Shown piece after piece: positions 11,651-22,797 of a DNA stretch of 64,000 nt (position 1 is the first letter of the stretch; every line of letters starts with the position of its first letter). The translations under genes and the position numbers were made by a program. Origin of the DNA: Cystobasidiopsis lactophilus (lineage: Eukaryota; Basidiomycota; Agaricostilbomycetes; Agaricostilbales; Chionosphaeraceae); contig BCIO01000002.1 of the NCBI GenBank assembly GCA_001599975.1, positions 3,049,883 to 3,113,882 on the forward strand. The letters are read 5' to 3'. The notes below the pieces were generated by a model. That model made no database searches. It had not been told where the DNA came from and worked only from the letters and a program-made list of their open reading frames with translations.

Positions 11651-12086
11651 TTGGATGTAACTTGTATCGATCACACCCAAGCTGGACTTGATCACGGCCA
11701 TTCCCGAGAGTACGAATGCAACGCAGAATGAAACCCTTTGAAAACGATATCGAGCTTGCGTCGGCCTCGTTCTTGGTGTAGCAACTCAAACAGCGTAACA
11801 GTATGGAGTGTTCGGTCAATGTACAGGCCAAGCGGGCAAGACTTTATAGCAAGCAATGAGAGCAGATGGTGTTCGGAGGTCAAGATGCAAGGTGCCCATC
11901 CAGCTCGTCGGAGTCGATTGCAATTCTCTCAGCTAGCTTCGGACTTGAGCCGACTGCACAGAACTTAATTCTATAACTCCTGAAAGTCACTGGCGTAGTC
12001 TGAAGAGCGCTGTGGCCGATTTAGAGCAACCGAGCTGGTGCCGGTCATTTCGAGAGAGCGTGAAATTCTTTCAAGCCGGCTCCATC
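11651..12086. other. Intergenic gap before SDA1
   Basis: Tandem plus-strand arrangement, so it holds the 3' end of the basic-protein gene and the SDA1 promoter. Only short frames without motifs are present. Confidence 0.4.
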
Positions 12087-14791
12087 ATGCTGCCCTCCAG
12101 CTCCAAGCAGTCCGTGTCCTTCTTGCTGTGCCCCTAATTGAGCCAAACTAACAGCAAACACAGGCCGCGGGGCGCCCTGCTCATCTCCAACTTGCCCGCC
12201 CTGCAAAATTTGATCAAACGGGACCCAAAAGGCTACGCCGACGAGTTCCTCATCCAATGGAACGCCTACAACTCGCTCACCTCGCTGATCAAGCTGGGCA
12301 GTAGCCACGAGGAGGAGAAGTGGGCCGCCCTGGTCGGGTTCATCAGCAATGTGGCGCCCTGCTACCCTCAGCACACAGCTGGCTTGGCCCAGCAGCTCGC
12401 CGAGAGCCTGCTCAACGCCCAGTCCAACTTGCAGCCGGACACGAGGAAGACGCTGGTGCACAGCTTGGTCTCGCTGAGGCACAGAGAGCAGATCTCCTCG
12501 ATTGAGTGCGCTTGGGAACTTTTGCTCAAGCATGAACGATCAATGCTGATGATATTCATCCCAACTCCACAGACTTCTTAAGACGCTCTTTCCTGTCTTG
12601 GGTATGACCACCTCTCCCAACTTGCGATCCTACATCTTCAAGAGCATCATGTCCGACCTGAAGACGGCCAACAAGAAGGCCAAGAACCACAAATTGAACC
12701 GGGCCGTTCAAGGCACCCTGTTTGAGATGGTGGAGCGAGGCAGTGCAGGGGAAGGCGAGGGTACAGGCACCAAGAAAGGGCGGAATCAGCAGCAGCGGGC
12801 CACCGCTTCCGACCGAGAGGCCATGCTCGCCGTCCGCCTCTGCACCCAGCTCTTCAAAAAGGGCATCTGGACCGATTCCAAGACCGTCCAGATCGTGTCC
12901 CTGGCCTGCTTTCATCCCAACACCAAGATCTCATCCGCCGCGCTCCACTTCTTCCTCGCCACCGAGGGCGACGACGATGCGCCGGACAGCAGCGACGACG
13001 AAGAGGGCGACAAGCTACCGGACATCAAGAAGATGTACCACCAGTCTAAGATCAACAAGACCAGGCGGTCCACCAAAAAGGCCGAGTCCGCCACCGTCAA
13101 GGCGTCCCAGAAGAAGCAGCGCAAGCTCGCGGCCCGCGCCGAGCAGAACGCCAACTTCTCCGCCCTCCAGCTGCTCTTGGACCCCCAGGACTTTGCCGAG
13201 AAGCTGTACGAGATGCTGCTCAAGAACGACAAGGCGTTCACGCTGGAGCACCGCGTCTTGATCATGCAGCTCTTTGGCCGCGTCACCGGCCTGCACAAGC
13301 TCACCGTCCTCGGCTTCTACTCTTACGCCACCCGCTACATCGCCCACCACCAAGCAAGCATCACCTCCATCTTGGTCGCCGTCGCCGCTTCGGTCCACGA
13401 GCTCACCCCGCCCGACGTTGTCACGCCCGTCGTCCGAAAGCTGGCCGACCAGTTCGTCCATCCGGGCGTGGCTGCAGAAGTCATCGCGGCCGGCATCAAC
13501 GCCATCCGCGAGATCTGCCGGCGCCAGCCGCTGGCGATGGAAAAGGACCTGCTCGAGGATCTGACCGAGTACAAAAAGTCGAGGGACAAGGGCGTGCTCT
13601 ATGCCGCTAGAGCGCTACTGCAGCTCTATAGGGACGTCGACCCGTCGTTGCTTAAGAAGCGAGAAAGGGTGAGCGGTGTCGAATTCCTCGTCCAGCGTAT
13701 CGGACTGATGCCCTTTTTGTCGTTGTTCACAGGGCAAGACTGCTACCATGGCGGGCAAAGACAGGCAAATGCCGTCGTTTGGCCAAGTTACGAGCGCAAC
13801 AACTCAGATTGAAGGCATCGAGGTGGGCTGCTTTCTCCTATACCAAGGTGGTTCTGTTTGAACATGAAGGCCCTCAGCTCTTGCAAGCCTACATGGCCGA
13901 TCGGAAGGCTCAAGGTCTGGAAGACGAGGACGAAGAGTCCAAGTGGCAAGCTTGGGACGAAGCGTCGATCGACTCGGACAACAGCGAGGAAGGCTGGGTC
14001 GCTGTTTCCGACGACGACAAGGACATCCAGATCAGCGACAGCGAGGACGAGAAGGACAAGCCTACACCAATCGAAGAGGACGCCCCTGTCGATGCAGCGC
14101 CAATCACTTTCGAATTTGAAGACGACTCGGAGGAGGAAGTCGAGGAGGAAGAGGAAGACGGCGAAGGGGAAGGGGAAGAAGATGGCGAAGAGGAAGAAGA
14201 TGGCGAAGAAGAGGACGGCGAAGATTCGATGGACGTCGACGGTCCGTTGGACGCCGAAGCTGCTTTCCAGACCCTGGCCTCTCAGCAGATCCTCACGCCT
14301 GCCGACTTTGCTAAGCTCAACGAACTGCGGACGGCCGCCGCCGAAGAGGAAGCCAAGGCCGGTGGCAACGCGGCTCGCCGAAAGCTCAAGGAGCTCCAGC
14401 AAGCTCGCAAAGCTACCCAAAACCCCAACAACGAGTCTTTCTTGACCGAGTCCGAGATCATTGGCTACCGCAAGCACGTCAAGGACGACTACGAGGCCCG
14501 CATGGCGTCAATTGCCAAGGGTCGCGAAGGGCGCGAGAAGTTTGGATCGGCCAAGGCCAAGCGCCAGGCAGAGAAGACCAGCAGCACGACCAACTACGAG
14601 AAGCGCAAGAACAAGAACTTCATGATGACATTGCACTCCAGCAGCGTGCGCTCGAAGAAAACTGCCTCACTTCGGGACAAGCAGAAGAAGTGAGTTCTTG
14701 CGTCACAGCCCTCTAGTTGATGCGGTTGCTCATTGATGCATCCCACAGACTGCGCAAGCATGTGACTAAACAAAAGAAGAAGATGAAGTGA
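12087..14791 (+). CDS. SDA1: SDA1, 60S ribosome biogenesis/export factor
   Basis: Nucleolar/nuclear protein needed for 60S subunit maturation and export and, in yeast, for G1 progression. The family hallmark LPALQNLIKRDPKGYADEFL lies near the N terminus (about 12196), followed by a HEAT-like helical core. Acidic tracts occur near 12970-13020 (DDDAPDSSDDEEGD) and 13990-14240, the latter with long Glu/Asp runs. Further core pieces are LGMTTSPNLRSYIFKSIMSD, AMEKDLLEDLTEYKKS and, after an intron near 13670-13740, GKTATMAGKDRQMPSFGQ. The C-terminal KRKNKNFMMTLHSS is diagnostic. A final 55-60-nt intron with donor GTGAGT leads to LRKHVTKQKKKMK and TGA 14789-14791. The first exon is uncertain: ATG 12087 (MLPSSSKQ) can splice into PRGALLISN, but another short 5' exon is possible. 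Confidence 0.92.
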
Positions 14792-14836
14792 TGTTGCATA
14801 ATTTCATAGAGGTCTTCCGTTCTCTAGCCTTCCCGT

Positions 14837-17800
14837 CTAGCGCCGCTTGCTATAAGTATTGGTGTTGCGGCTCTTCTTTGCGCTGCCTGTAATAGATTTT
14901 CAGATTAGACACCACACTGCGTTTAAAAATGGGGGAAAAGCTACTCTGCCGGGTTGGCCTCTGCGTTTCTTCTTCGTCATCGTCAACCTGCTTGCTTTCG
15001 ATGAGGAATGCATTTGAACATGACTCCAGCGAGGACTCACGATTTTGCGTTTGCTTCGTGTTCCGCCTGCAGTCGGAGCCGCAGAACGACCAGCTGCGGT
15101 GCCAAAGCCTGAGTTGCTTTTCGCTGTCATGTGTCAATAATTGACTCACCCTTGGGACTTTGGCGAGACTCGGCTTGAGGTGGCGGTGGAGGAAGGTTCT
15201 TCTTGGGCGACGCAGGCGCGGGGCGCTGGAAAGTTTCCGATTCCTCGTTGGTTTCTTCGTCCTGAGGAATCGTTCTGCCGGGTCGTTGTTTGGCTTGCTT
15301 GGCAAGCAGAGCGTCGTACTTGGCTTGAAGTCTCTTGAGCTTGTTGTCTGCCTCCGCCATTTCCTGCGAGAAGGCTTGAAGACGAGCCCACCGGGCACTC
15401 AGGTAGACTGACCCACCTTGCTGTGCACTCCGTGCGCCTCTTTCAAGGCAGCCTGCTTGGCCTGCTTTTCCAAACCAGCTTGCAGCTCTTTCGACTTGGA
15501 CAATCTGGTGTTGGCCTCGGCCAGACTAGCCTTTGCGGCGGACTCGCGCTCCTCCAGGTCGGTGATCTTGGCTTGAAGGCTCTTCGAGCTGGCTTCCAGC
15601 GCTTGACATCCAGATTGAAACTTCTTTGACTCGGCCTCCAGAGATTGACAACGTCCAGCGAGCTCTGAGTTCTGCCTGGTAAGGTCTTGCAAAGACTTGT
15701 TGGATTCTCGTTGCTCGGCTTGCAGGCGCTCGGCGCTGCTCGACGCTTCGTTCAAAGCCGTTTGATACGACTTCTGCTGGTCAGCTTGGAGGTGTTCGTG
15801 CTTGCTTGCCAGATCTTTTAAAGCCTTTTGATAGTCCGCTTGAAGGCGCTCGGTCTTGGTGGTCAATGCCGTCAGCTCGATCTTAAGGGCCGCCACCTTT
15901 GCCGGATCTTCGGGTTGCGCTTTGGGTGTTGATGCAGCTTGCAGCTGGAGATTCAAAGCTTCGACCTGATTATACGGAGGCTCAGGCGCAGGACTAGACA
16001 AGGAGTCCGAACACGCACTTGCTTGGTGAGCTGCAAACGAGCCTCTTTGCCTTCCTTGGCTTCATCTTGGGCATTCGAAAGCAGAGAATTGACGGCATCT
16101 AGGCGCTGTTGGGCTTCTTGGACGGATTGCGAAAGGAGTGGCACGCGCTGAGCAGTCCGTTCCAGTTGGTTGATTTGTTCGCGCAGGCTCTTCCTCTCCT
16201 CGCTGATGGTCTTGACACGCTCTTCCAGCTGAGTCTTGGCGGCTTGAAGGGTCTTGATTTGGTCAGAATGGACATTGGTCTGGAGCGAGAGCGACTCCTT
16301 CTGCAGCTCGACCCGATGAAGTGTGCTCTGGGCGTCGGCCAGCTGCTGGTTGAGTTTCGAGGCGGCTTGCTGGGTCTCGATCATGTGCCTTTGAGCGTCT
16401 TGAAGTTGGGCGTCTCGTTGTTCTAGATGCCCTCAGTTCGATGAACTGGGTGGGTTGCGCAGACAAACGGAAGTGGACTCACTCTGGTCACCTTCAAGCA
16501 CCTTGCAGCGCTCTTTCATCTCCTGTAGACCTAGGGCAGCAGTGTCCGCCTTCTTGCTAGCTTCGGCGACATCTCTGGCTGTCGACTTCTTCAGATCGTC
16601 CATGGCGCGACCTGCCTTGGCCAGCTGCAAAGACGAACAGTGAGCCAGGATCAAGCGTGAGACATAGGAGCATCTACTTTGGCTTCTGCAGCAGACAGAG
16701 AGGCTTCACGCTCGCGCAGGTGGGCCTCGGCTTGGTCGAGCCGTTGCCGAATGACAGCCTTCTCCTGAGCTTGCACCTCCGAGTGCTTTTCGAGCGTTTG
16801 CGCGGCATGCCGAAGCTCCGCCACCAGGGCCTGCGCGAACCGCGTTTACAAGTGAAAAACGGCGCACGGTCGAAGTCCGCTCACCTCAGCAGCAGTCCTC
16901 TTGCCCTGCTCGGACAGCAGCATTTTTTCTGTGCGGCCAAAGTTGGACTATTATCGCTCGCGATGAAGACGTTCCGCCTCACCTTGTTCAGATTGAAGAG
17001 CCTGTGTCAAGTCACTGTGATCAGACTGGGCTGAACTGCAATGTCACGATCCGTACGCACCGTAAGCATGGCGAGCTTCTCGACGCCTTCTTCCTGAGCC
17101 TGGTTCAGAGCGGCCTGGGTGGAATCGACGGCGGCCTGTAAGGTCTCGATCGTTCCGAGCTTTTCTGTCACGCTTTGATGCGCGTTCTCGAGTTGCTGTT
17201 GGAGAGCGGCGACTTTGCCAATGTGCGTCTGGAGGTCTTGCCCGGCGTGCTCGAGCTGGTCGCGGCAGCGGGTGAAGTTGAGCTCGGTGCTGTCCAAAGC
17301 TGCTTGGAGCTTTTCTGCTCGGAGGTCGGACTGCTGGAGAGACGACGTGGCTTCGGACAGCTGGGCCTTGACTGAAGCTTCCGAGTCCTGCGCATGAGAC
17401 AGGTCGGCAGCCAGGTGGACTTTGGCTTCTTCAGCATTCGCCAGCTGCTCCTTGAGCGTGGGGATTTCTTGACTGTGTACGCACAATCAATGAGTAATCG
17501 TAAAGACTATGAGAAGTAAGCGAGCGCACCATTGAACGAGCAAAGCCTGGCACTGGGCCTGAATGGCCTCGAGCTGGGTGGCCAAGTCGTCGTTGCGGAG
17601 GGCGAGGGCCGAGTGCGAGTTGCTCTGCTCGGCCAGCTGCTGTCGCAAGTCGCTCTCGATCTCCTTGCAACTAAGCAGCTTGCGCTCGTACTCGACCACC
17701 AGATCCGAGTGCCTGTTGTCATCCTCGCTTTGTTTGATATCCATCTTGGATAGGGCAACGAGCTGACGAACCTTTGATGAGCGGCCAGCAGCTCGTTCTG

Positions 17801-19524
17801 AGCCTGTTCCGCCTTGGAGTGGATCAAGGCCAGTGCCTCTCTGGCATCGGTGGCTTTGGACAAGCCGGAGCCGAACTCCTCGATGAGGGCGGCGCGCAAG
17901 TCCTCAATGGAACTCTTGAGCTCGGGGGTCGTAGATTGGACCTGGAGCAAGCTGGCCTCCATAGCGGACACGCGCGACCGGGCTTCCGTCAGCTCGCCGG
18001 TCTTGGTTTCCAAGGTCAAGCGCAGAATGCTGATGGTCTGGCACTCTGTACGATGCCGGGAAGCGTAGCCAACCGCGTGAGCGTCACGAATGGCTACAGT
18101 GAAGGGCAACACAACGCACGATCGTCGCACTCTTGGCTGAGCTCCTTGACCAAGGTTTGCATTTTCTGGTCGCGCTCGCTCAAGAATTGGCCAGCCTCAG
18201 CGACGCCAGCGCCAAGTTCTGCGAGTTGACTATTTCACGATGCATTCGATATCAAAAGGCGACGTGAAGACACTCACCATTGAGCAAATCGAAGGCCTTC
18301 AGCTTCCACTGTCGGGCAATGTCCATCTCGGCCACGAGCACGGAGCGGTAATGCTCCATGATCTGGACGAGCTCGCCGCGCAAGATGACGTTGTCAGAAT
18401 TGATGGCTTCCATTCTAAGGACATCTGCGTGTCAGCGCGCGCGAGGTCGGTCATTCAAGAAAGAAGAAGCGAAAGCGCACTGCTTGAAAGCGGCCTTGAG
18501 CTTGCTGGCAGCTTGAGCCGCCACCTCCTTCTTGGCCTGGTGCAGCTCGGCCAAAGCGGCGTCCTTGTCCTTGAGGAGCGTGTTGAGTTGCACAATTTCA
18601 CTTTTCTGTGCCAGTACCGCAACGGACTCAGCCATGGAGAACAAGCTGGAGAGGGAGGCAATGCGCACCGATTCGCGAATGACCTCTTCCAAGCGCTTGA
18701 GCCACTCGTAGGCCTTGGACAGCATCTCTCGACTGTCGGACTCTGTACGGTCCATTGACGACCAATCAGACCGAGACTGATAAAGAGGTGAAAAAGGGGC
18801 ACGCACGAGCGTCCTCGTCCGCGGAAAGCAAAGGATGGGGCGCGTGCCCGGACACGGCGTCGAAGATTGGCTTGAGCCGGGCGAGCAGGCTGTTGTCGGC
18901 CTCGGCGGTGCGGAACAAGGCGGGGTTGGCGGACGCTGCAAACGGGATGGGCGGCGTGACGATCTGCTGCGGCTGTTGCGGTCGCTGCTGGGCAGGCTGT
19001 TGCTGACGCTGGATTGGGTGTTGTTGCTGTGGTGGGCTCGGACGCGGGCTCTGGCGAATGTTGACGATCTTGGGAGCGGCAGCGAGGGGAGCTGGTGGCT
19101 GCGGGCCGGAGATGATGGAAGCAGATGTGCTACTCGATGGCGAGGAGAAGGTTGGAGGGACTAAACGAGGGGCAGAGGGTGGCACCTTGACGGTCGGTGC
19201 TTGCAAAGAGGGAGCCTTCCTGTGCGTGCATCTATCGGATCAGAGACAAAATCAGGCTCTAATGGACTGTTACACGCACTGAGACAGGACAGGCAGAGCG
19301 GTCGGGGGTCTGGCAGGCAAAAAGAAGGCCTTGACGTTCTTGACAGCAGCCGGCGCCTTCAAGCTCGGAGCGGTCGCTGGCTGGGGCGAGGCCGCACCAG
19401 GGCTGAAACCGAAACCAGAGTCATTGGCAGCCTTGTTGGGCGTCGAGGAGCGGGCGAAGAACGAGTCGAGCTCATCGGACGGGTCTTCCTCCTCGACAAG
19501 CGGCTTGAAGAGGGCGGGGGCCAT
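14837..19524 (-). CDS. Long coiled-coil protein, family not identified
   Basis: A gene of about 4.7 kb with many (about 15) short introns, mostly GTGCGT/GTGAGT donors. Start ATG 19524: MAPALFKPLVEEEDPSDELD, then a Pro/Gln-rich disordered region (around 19200-18960). A short folded helical piece follows (MLSKAYEWLKRLEEVIRES, near 18720). From about 18600 to 15400 the sequence is almost continuous heptad-type coiled coil, with many repeats of A-L-Q-A and L-E-x-L. Near the end are a Pro-rich segment (SPKKNLPPPPPQAESRQSP) and a basic tail, with the last exon probably ending at TAG 14837-14839. Such proteins include spindle-pole, kinetochore, Golgi-tether and endocytic scaffolds. I cannot tell which, because coiled coils score to each other without homology. 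It ends 45 bases from the SDA1 stop, facing it. Confidence 0.7.
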
Positions 19525-19785
19525 GGCGCCTGGCGTGTTGCTCTGTTGGCCATACCCCTGCTCAGTCACGCATTGACAAGAGCAGAAAGTCGACCGACCT
19601 CGACTGCCAAAGCTCGTCGTGCACGAAAAACAAAAAAGTGACAGCAGGTCGAGAAGGTGTGACCGGAACGCTTCCGAACGCGCATAAGGTTTTCTGGGCA
19701 AAACGCTCTTCTACTGGTTGCAGGGACTTGTGTGCTTAGTGTGGGCTAACATCGGAATACTTATGGGGCTTGTGTGATTGTACTT
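19525..19785. promoter_or_regulatory. Promoter region of the coiled-coil gene
   Basis: Lies between the stop of the small Cys-containing gene and the start of the coiled-coil gene, both on the minus strand. No motif or RNA gene is apparent. Confidence 0.35.
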
Positions 19786-20428
19786 TTAGAGTCCATCGTT
19801 GGGCAGAAAAGGCGAGAGAACAGCCAGGTCCTTCTTTTCGTCCAAATGCGCGTGACAGGCGCCAGCCTGCGTCCTAGCCATTCCAAAAGATACCCTGATA
19901 TTGAGATCAGTTTGGCTCCAATGACAGCAGAGCGGGGGCTTACCTGCAAGGCGCTTGAAGCACTGTCGGCCGCCACCAAAGTGCACGAGTCCAAGTCGCT
20001 ACAGTCGATCTGCGAGCACATGTGAAACCATCAGAAATGCACAGATGTAGAGTGTGTTAAACGCTCACCAGAGCCGGCATGAATGCACTAGCCACAGGAA
20101 GCGAACTTGTGCAGTAGGTTTTCTCCAAAACACTGCGACATGCACTCCAGCTCGGGTAGGGCAGTATGCCTGCAACGGCTCGAATCTACGAATCAGGAAA
20201 GAATAGACTGATTGAGGTGAAGAACAAGCACTTGCCAGAGTTCCCTCGACGCTGACATGCCAGGCGAGCGCCATCGAGCTATACAGCCTGCCACGGCACT
20301 GACTTTTCTAGAAGCATCTGTGTACATTTTAAGCCAAGAGCCAAGAGGAGCAATGCCAGTTCGGGGGAAAGGAAGCCTACAAGAATGCTGGAGCAAAGCC
20401 TCGTGCAAGGGAGTCTCGCTGCCATTCT
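19786..20428 (-). CDS. Small Cys-containing protein, lineage-specific candidate
   Basis: Minus-strand exons join in phase 0 through canonical short introns. One coding stretch ends MSASRELWQ near 20235. After an intron ending TTCGTAG the next runs IRAVAGILPYPSWSACRSV to VASAFMPAL. After a GTGAGC...GCAG intron comes IDCSDLDSCTLVAADSASSA. A last exon, AGACHAHLDEKKDLAVLSPF, ends at TAA 19786-19788. Several cysteines are present (SACRSV, KTYCTSS, DCSDLDSC, GACHAH), loosely like small secreted fungal proteins, but no CFEM or hydrophobin pattern fits. A competing first exon from ATG 20428 encodes a signal-peptide-like stretch (SILVGFLSPELALLLLALGL), but it does not join in frame with the rest by an obvious intron. 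The start is therefore unresolved. Confidence 0.4.
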
Positions 20429-20614
20429 GGCGGATCTGCAAAAGCGACGTCGAATCAGTCAGACACCTGGAGCCAGACTTGGGTAGAAGCGCTTCTTACC
20501 TTATTCGAGAGCTGCTCCCTAAAACCAAGCTGCCACACGACCAAAAATAGGAGGCTCGAGCGAAAAGTCGACAGTCTTATTCGACAAGGATAGCAGACAG
20601 GTTCGGAAGGAGGG

Positions 20615-21486
20615 CTACCGATTGAGAGTCGGGCTGGGCTCCTCTTGCGGCAATGCTGCGTAGGCCTGTTTCCCACCGACGAGCGGGGAGGGGCCGCTGG
20701 TCGAAGCCGTCTTGAAGTGCTGGAGCGCCAAAGCGGGGGCTGAGTTCCTCCTCTGCAACCTGGGTGCCCTCGCCGTGGAGGAAGGCCCGTCTTCCGGCCG
20801 CTCGTCCTGCTTCCAATTCAAGCCCAGGCCGTCCCGCATCTCGCGGCGGATGCAGAGCTGCTCGGCCCAGATGATCTCGAACACGGCCGAGAAGGCGATG
20901 ATGAACCACCAGAAGAGCGAGGTCGGGAAGGAGCCGGCGTAGTAGGAGGAGATGAGCAGGTGGATGAAGAGGGTGGTGAGCGCAAAGTCGAGGACGTGGG
21001 TCGGCTTGCGGATCAAGTAGAAGATGTAAGCCACGCTGTGGGACCAAATCAAATTCACATCTACAATGAGATAGCGAGGGGGTGAGACTCACTTGGCGCC
21101 GCATGCAACAAACCAGGAGAAGGCCAGCACCCAACTCCGCCCGTTCGCGCCCACCTCGAACAGCGGCGACATCCAGTCACGGTCCAGCTGAGGCGGCACG
21201 GTAGTTCTGCCCGCAAGCTCGCGCCAGTCGATGACCATGCCAACGTTGTAGGCGCCTCCCTCCCGGTCCAGGTCTGGGCCGGCGACAAACATTTGAAGCA
21301 GCAAGGGCGAGAGCAGGGAGAGCGTCAGGTAGTGCAAGGCCTGCAAGGAGATGATTTGGGAGATAATCAACGCGGCGTCGAAGCCTGTTTATTGAGCGAG
21401 AGTGAGCTCTGTTAGCGAGCATGCGCATTGGGTGGATGGCACTTGCCTTGGACCCTAAAGCCAGACGGGGCGTCTCTCGAGGCCAT
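20615..21486 (-). CDS. SYS1: SYS1, Golgi membrane trafficking protein
   Basis: Four-helix Golgi membrane protein that recruits the Arl3/ARFRP1 GTPase to the trans-Golgi. Start ATG 21486 gives MASRDAPSGFRVQ. A 62-nt intron (21385-21446) with a GC donor (CAAG|GCAAGT) and CAG acceptor joins this to GFDAALIISQIISLQALHYL, the family signature. NVGMVIDWRELAGR and the third-helix region (WVLAFSWFVACGA) follow. A second intron near 21090-21035 joins to NVAYIFYLIRKPTHVLDFAL, then YYAGSFPTSLFWWFII and AEQLCIRREMRDGL. The last ~60 residues after AEQLC are Pro/Ser/Arg-rich and cytosolic, somewhat longer than in yeast. Stop TAG 20615-20617. TAF9 starts 145 bases away on the other strand. Confidence 0.93.
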
Positions 21487-21631
21487 TCTTGCACAGCGCG
21501 TGCTTGACCACACCAAACAAGTGAAACCAAGACCGCAAGAAGCGGAGAGGGCGGCTGGGCAAGACCAAAAGGCAGGCAACAACTCTTCGACCTCGACCTC
21601 CACCTTCGCTCTGCACTTGTGACTTTGGCGA
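21487..21631. promoter_or_regulatory. Short bidirectional promoter, SYS1/TAF9
   Basis: 145 bases separate the two divergent ATGs, so both core promoters must share it. It is GC-rich and I see no TATA box. Confidence 0.5.
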
Positions 21632-22493
21632 TGCAGCAGAACCGCCAGGTCGCTCTGCCTCGCGATTCCAGGCTGATCAGCTTGATCCTCACCCAGTACT
21701 GCGACTCTGCCGACCCAGCCGTCGTCGCCCAGCTTACCGAATTTGCTCACCGTTCGCGCCCTTTTCGTTCTGAACTGCTCAGGTGTTGGGGCTGACAGGA
21801 TGCTATGGTACACAGGATACACTTCAGAGGTTCTTTCAGACGCCCAGGTCTACGCCGAGCATGCGGCGGTGGGCACCTCTGGCAAAGGCAGCTCCGGGGC
21901 CGCTTTCACCGGCGCACCTTCCATGAACGATGTCCGCCTCGCCATCCAGGCCAAGATCGACCACGGCATGAAGACTTCCTGGCCCAAAGAGGTGAGGCTT
22001 TGCCTTGGACCCGGAGAGAAAGTGCGGTTTCTCAGCCAGTCCCCTTCCTCGCCCACAGTTCCTCTTGCCTTTGGCCGCTATGGTCAACAAAGAGCCTTTG
22101 CCAGCCATCCCAGAATCCTACGGTGTTCGCCTCCCGCCGGAAAGCGACCGCCTCACGGCCGTCAACTTTGACTTGATCGCCAAAGCCAGGCCGGACAAAA
22201 AGCCTCGGACGGCCGGGACAGCGAACGGCGCAGACGAGTCGATGGGCGAAGGCGATGATTTGTTTGGGGGTGCAGCGGGCGAGAACGGGTCGGACGAGGA
22301 GGACGACGACGAGGAGATGGAGGATGTCAACCGCGGCGCAGGGAACGTTTCGGCGGGCGGAGAGCAGGACGAGTCGTCGAGACCGGGCACCAGCGGGACG
22401 GGAGCAGGAGATGTGTCGAATAGGACGATGGAGGAGGATGCGGATGAGGACGGGGATGGGGACGATGGAGAGAATGGGAGCTTTGACGTGTGA
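21632..22493 (+). CDS. TAF9: TAF9, TFIID/SAGA histone-fold subunit
   Basis: Histone-fold protein shared by TFIID and SAGA, pairing with TAF6. From ATG 21632 the histone fold reads LPRDSRLISLILTQYC, VAQLTEFAHR, then after a short intron near 21760-21820 YTSEVLSDAQVYAEHA and MNDVRLAIQAKIDHG. A second intron near 21990-22060 leads to the conserved block after the fold, LPAIPESYGVRLPPESDRLT, diagnostic for TAF9. An insertion of Gly/Ser-rich residues (VGTSGKGSSGAAFTGAP) lies between helix 2 and helix 3. The C-terminal ~100 residues are highly acidic (DEEDDDEEMEDV, EEDADEDGDGDDGENG). Stop TGA 22491-22493. Confidence 0.93.
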
Positions 22494-22797
22494 GGGCTTG
22501 CCTGCTATGCAAAAGTTGCCGTTGAGCACATTGCGCTTGCTCTTTGCATATTGTCAAGACTGGCTACCATGAATCTACTAGCTTAGCATCGCTCGGTGCT
22601 TGGATGTATTGATATTTGGCGAGCCTTTGAGCAAGCAAGAGAAGCAAAGCGCGGTCAGATATTCCAAGCGAAATGAAACCAGAAAGGTGCATTATGATTA
22701 CAAAGGGGGAAGTCCTGCCAGGGCCCGAGAGAGGAATGCTCTATAAGAGGGGAAGGGGGTATTATGCGAGAAAGATGGTCGTCGAAGAGTCGTGCAC
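22494..22797. other. Convergent 3' flanks of TAF9 and NSR1
   Basis: 304 bases between two facing stop codons, expected to be 3' UTR of both genes. No open frame with support is seen. Confidence 0.45.

Noticed and set aside
13788-14477. Long antisense frame across the SDA1 acidic region
   Set aside because: Produced by the repetitive GAG/GAC codons of the acidic tracts read in reverse (Phe/Leu/Val-rich). Not a gene.
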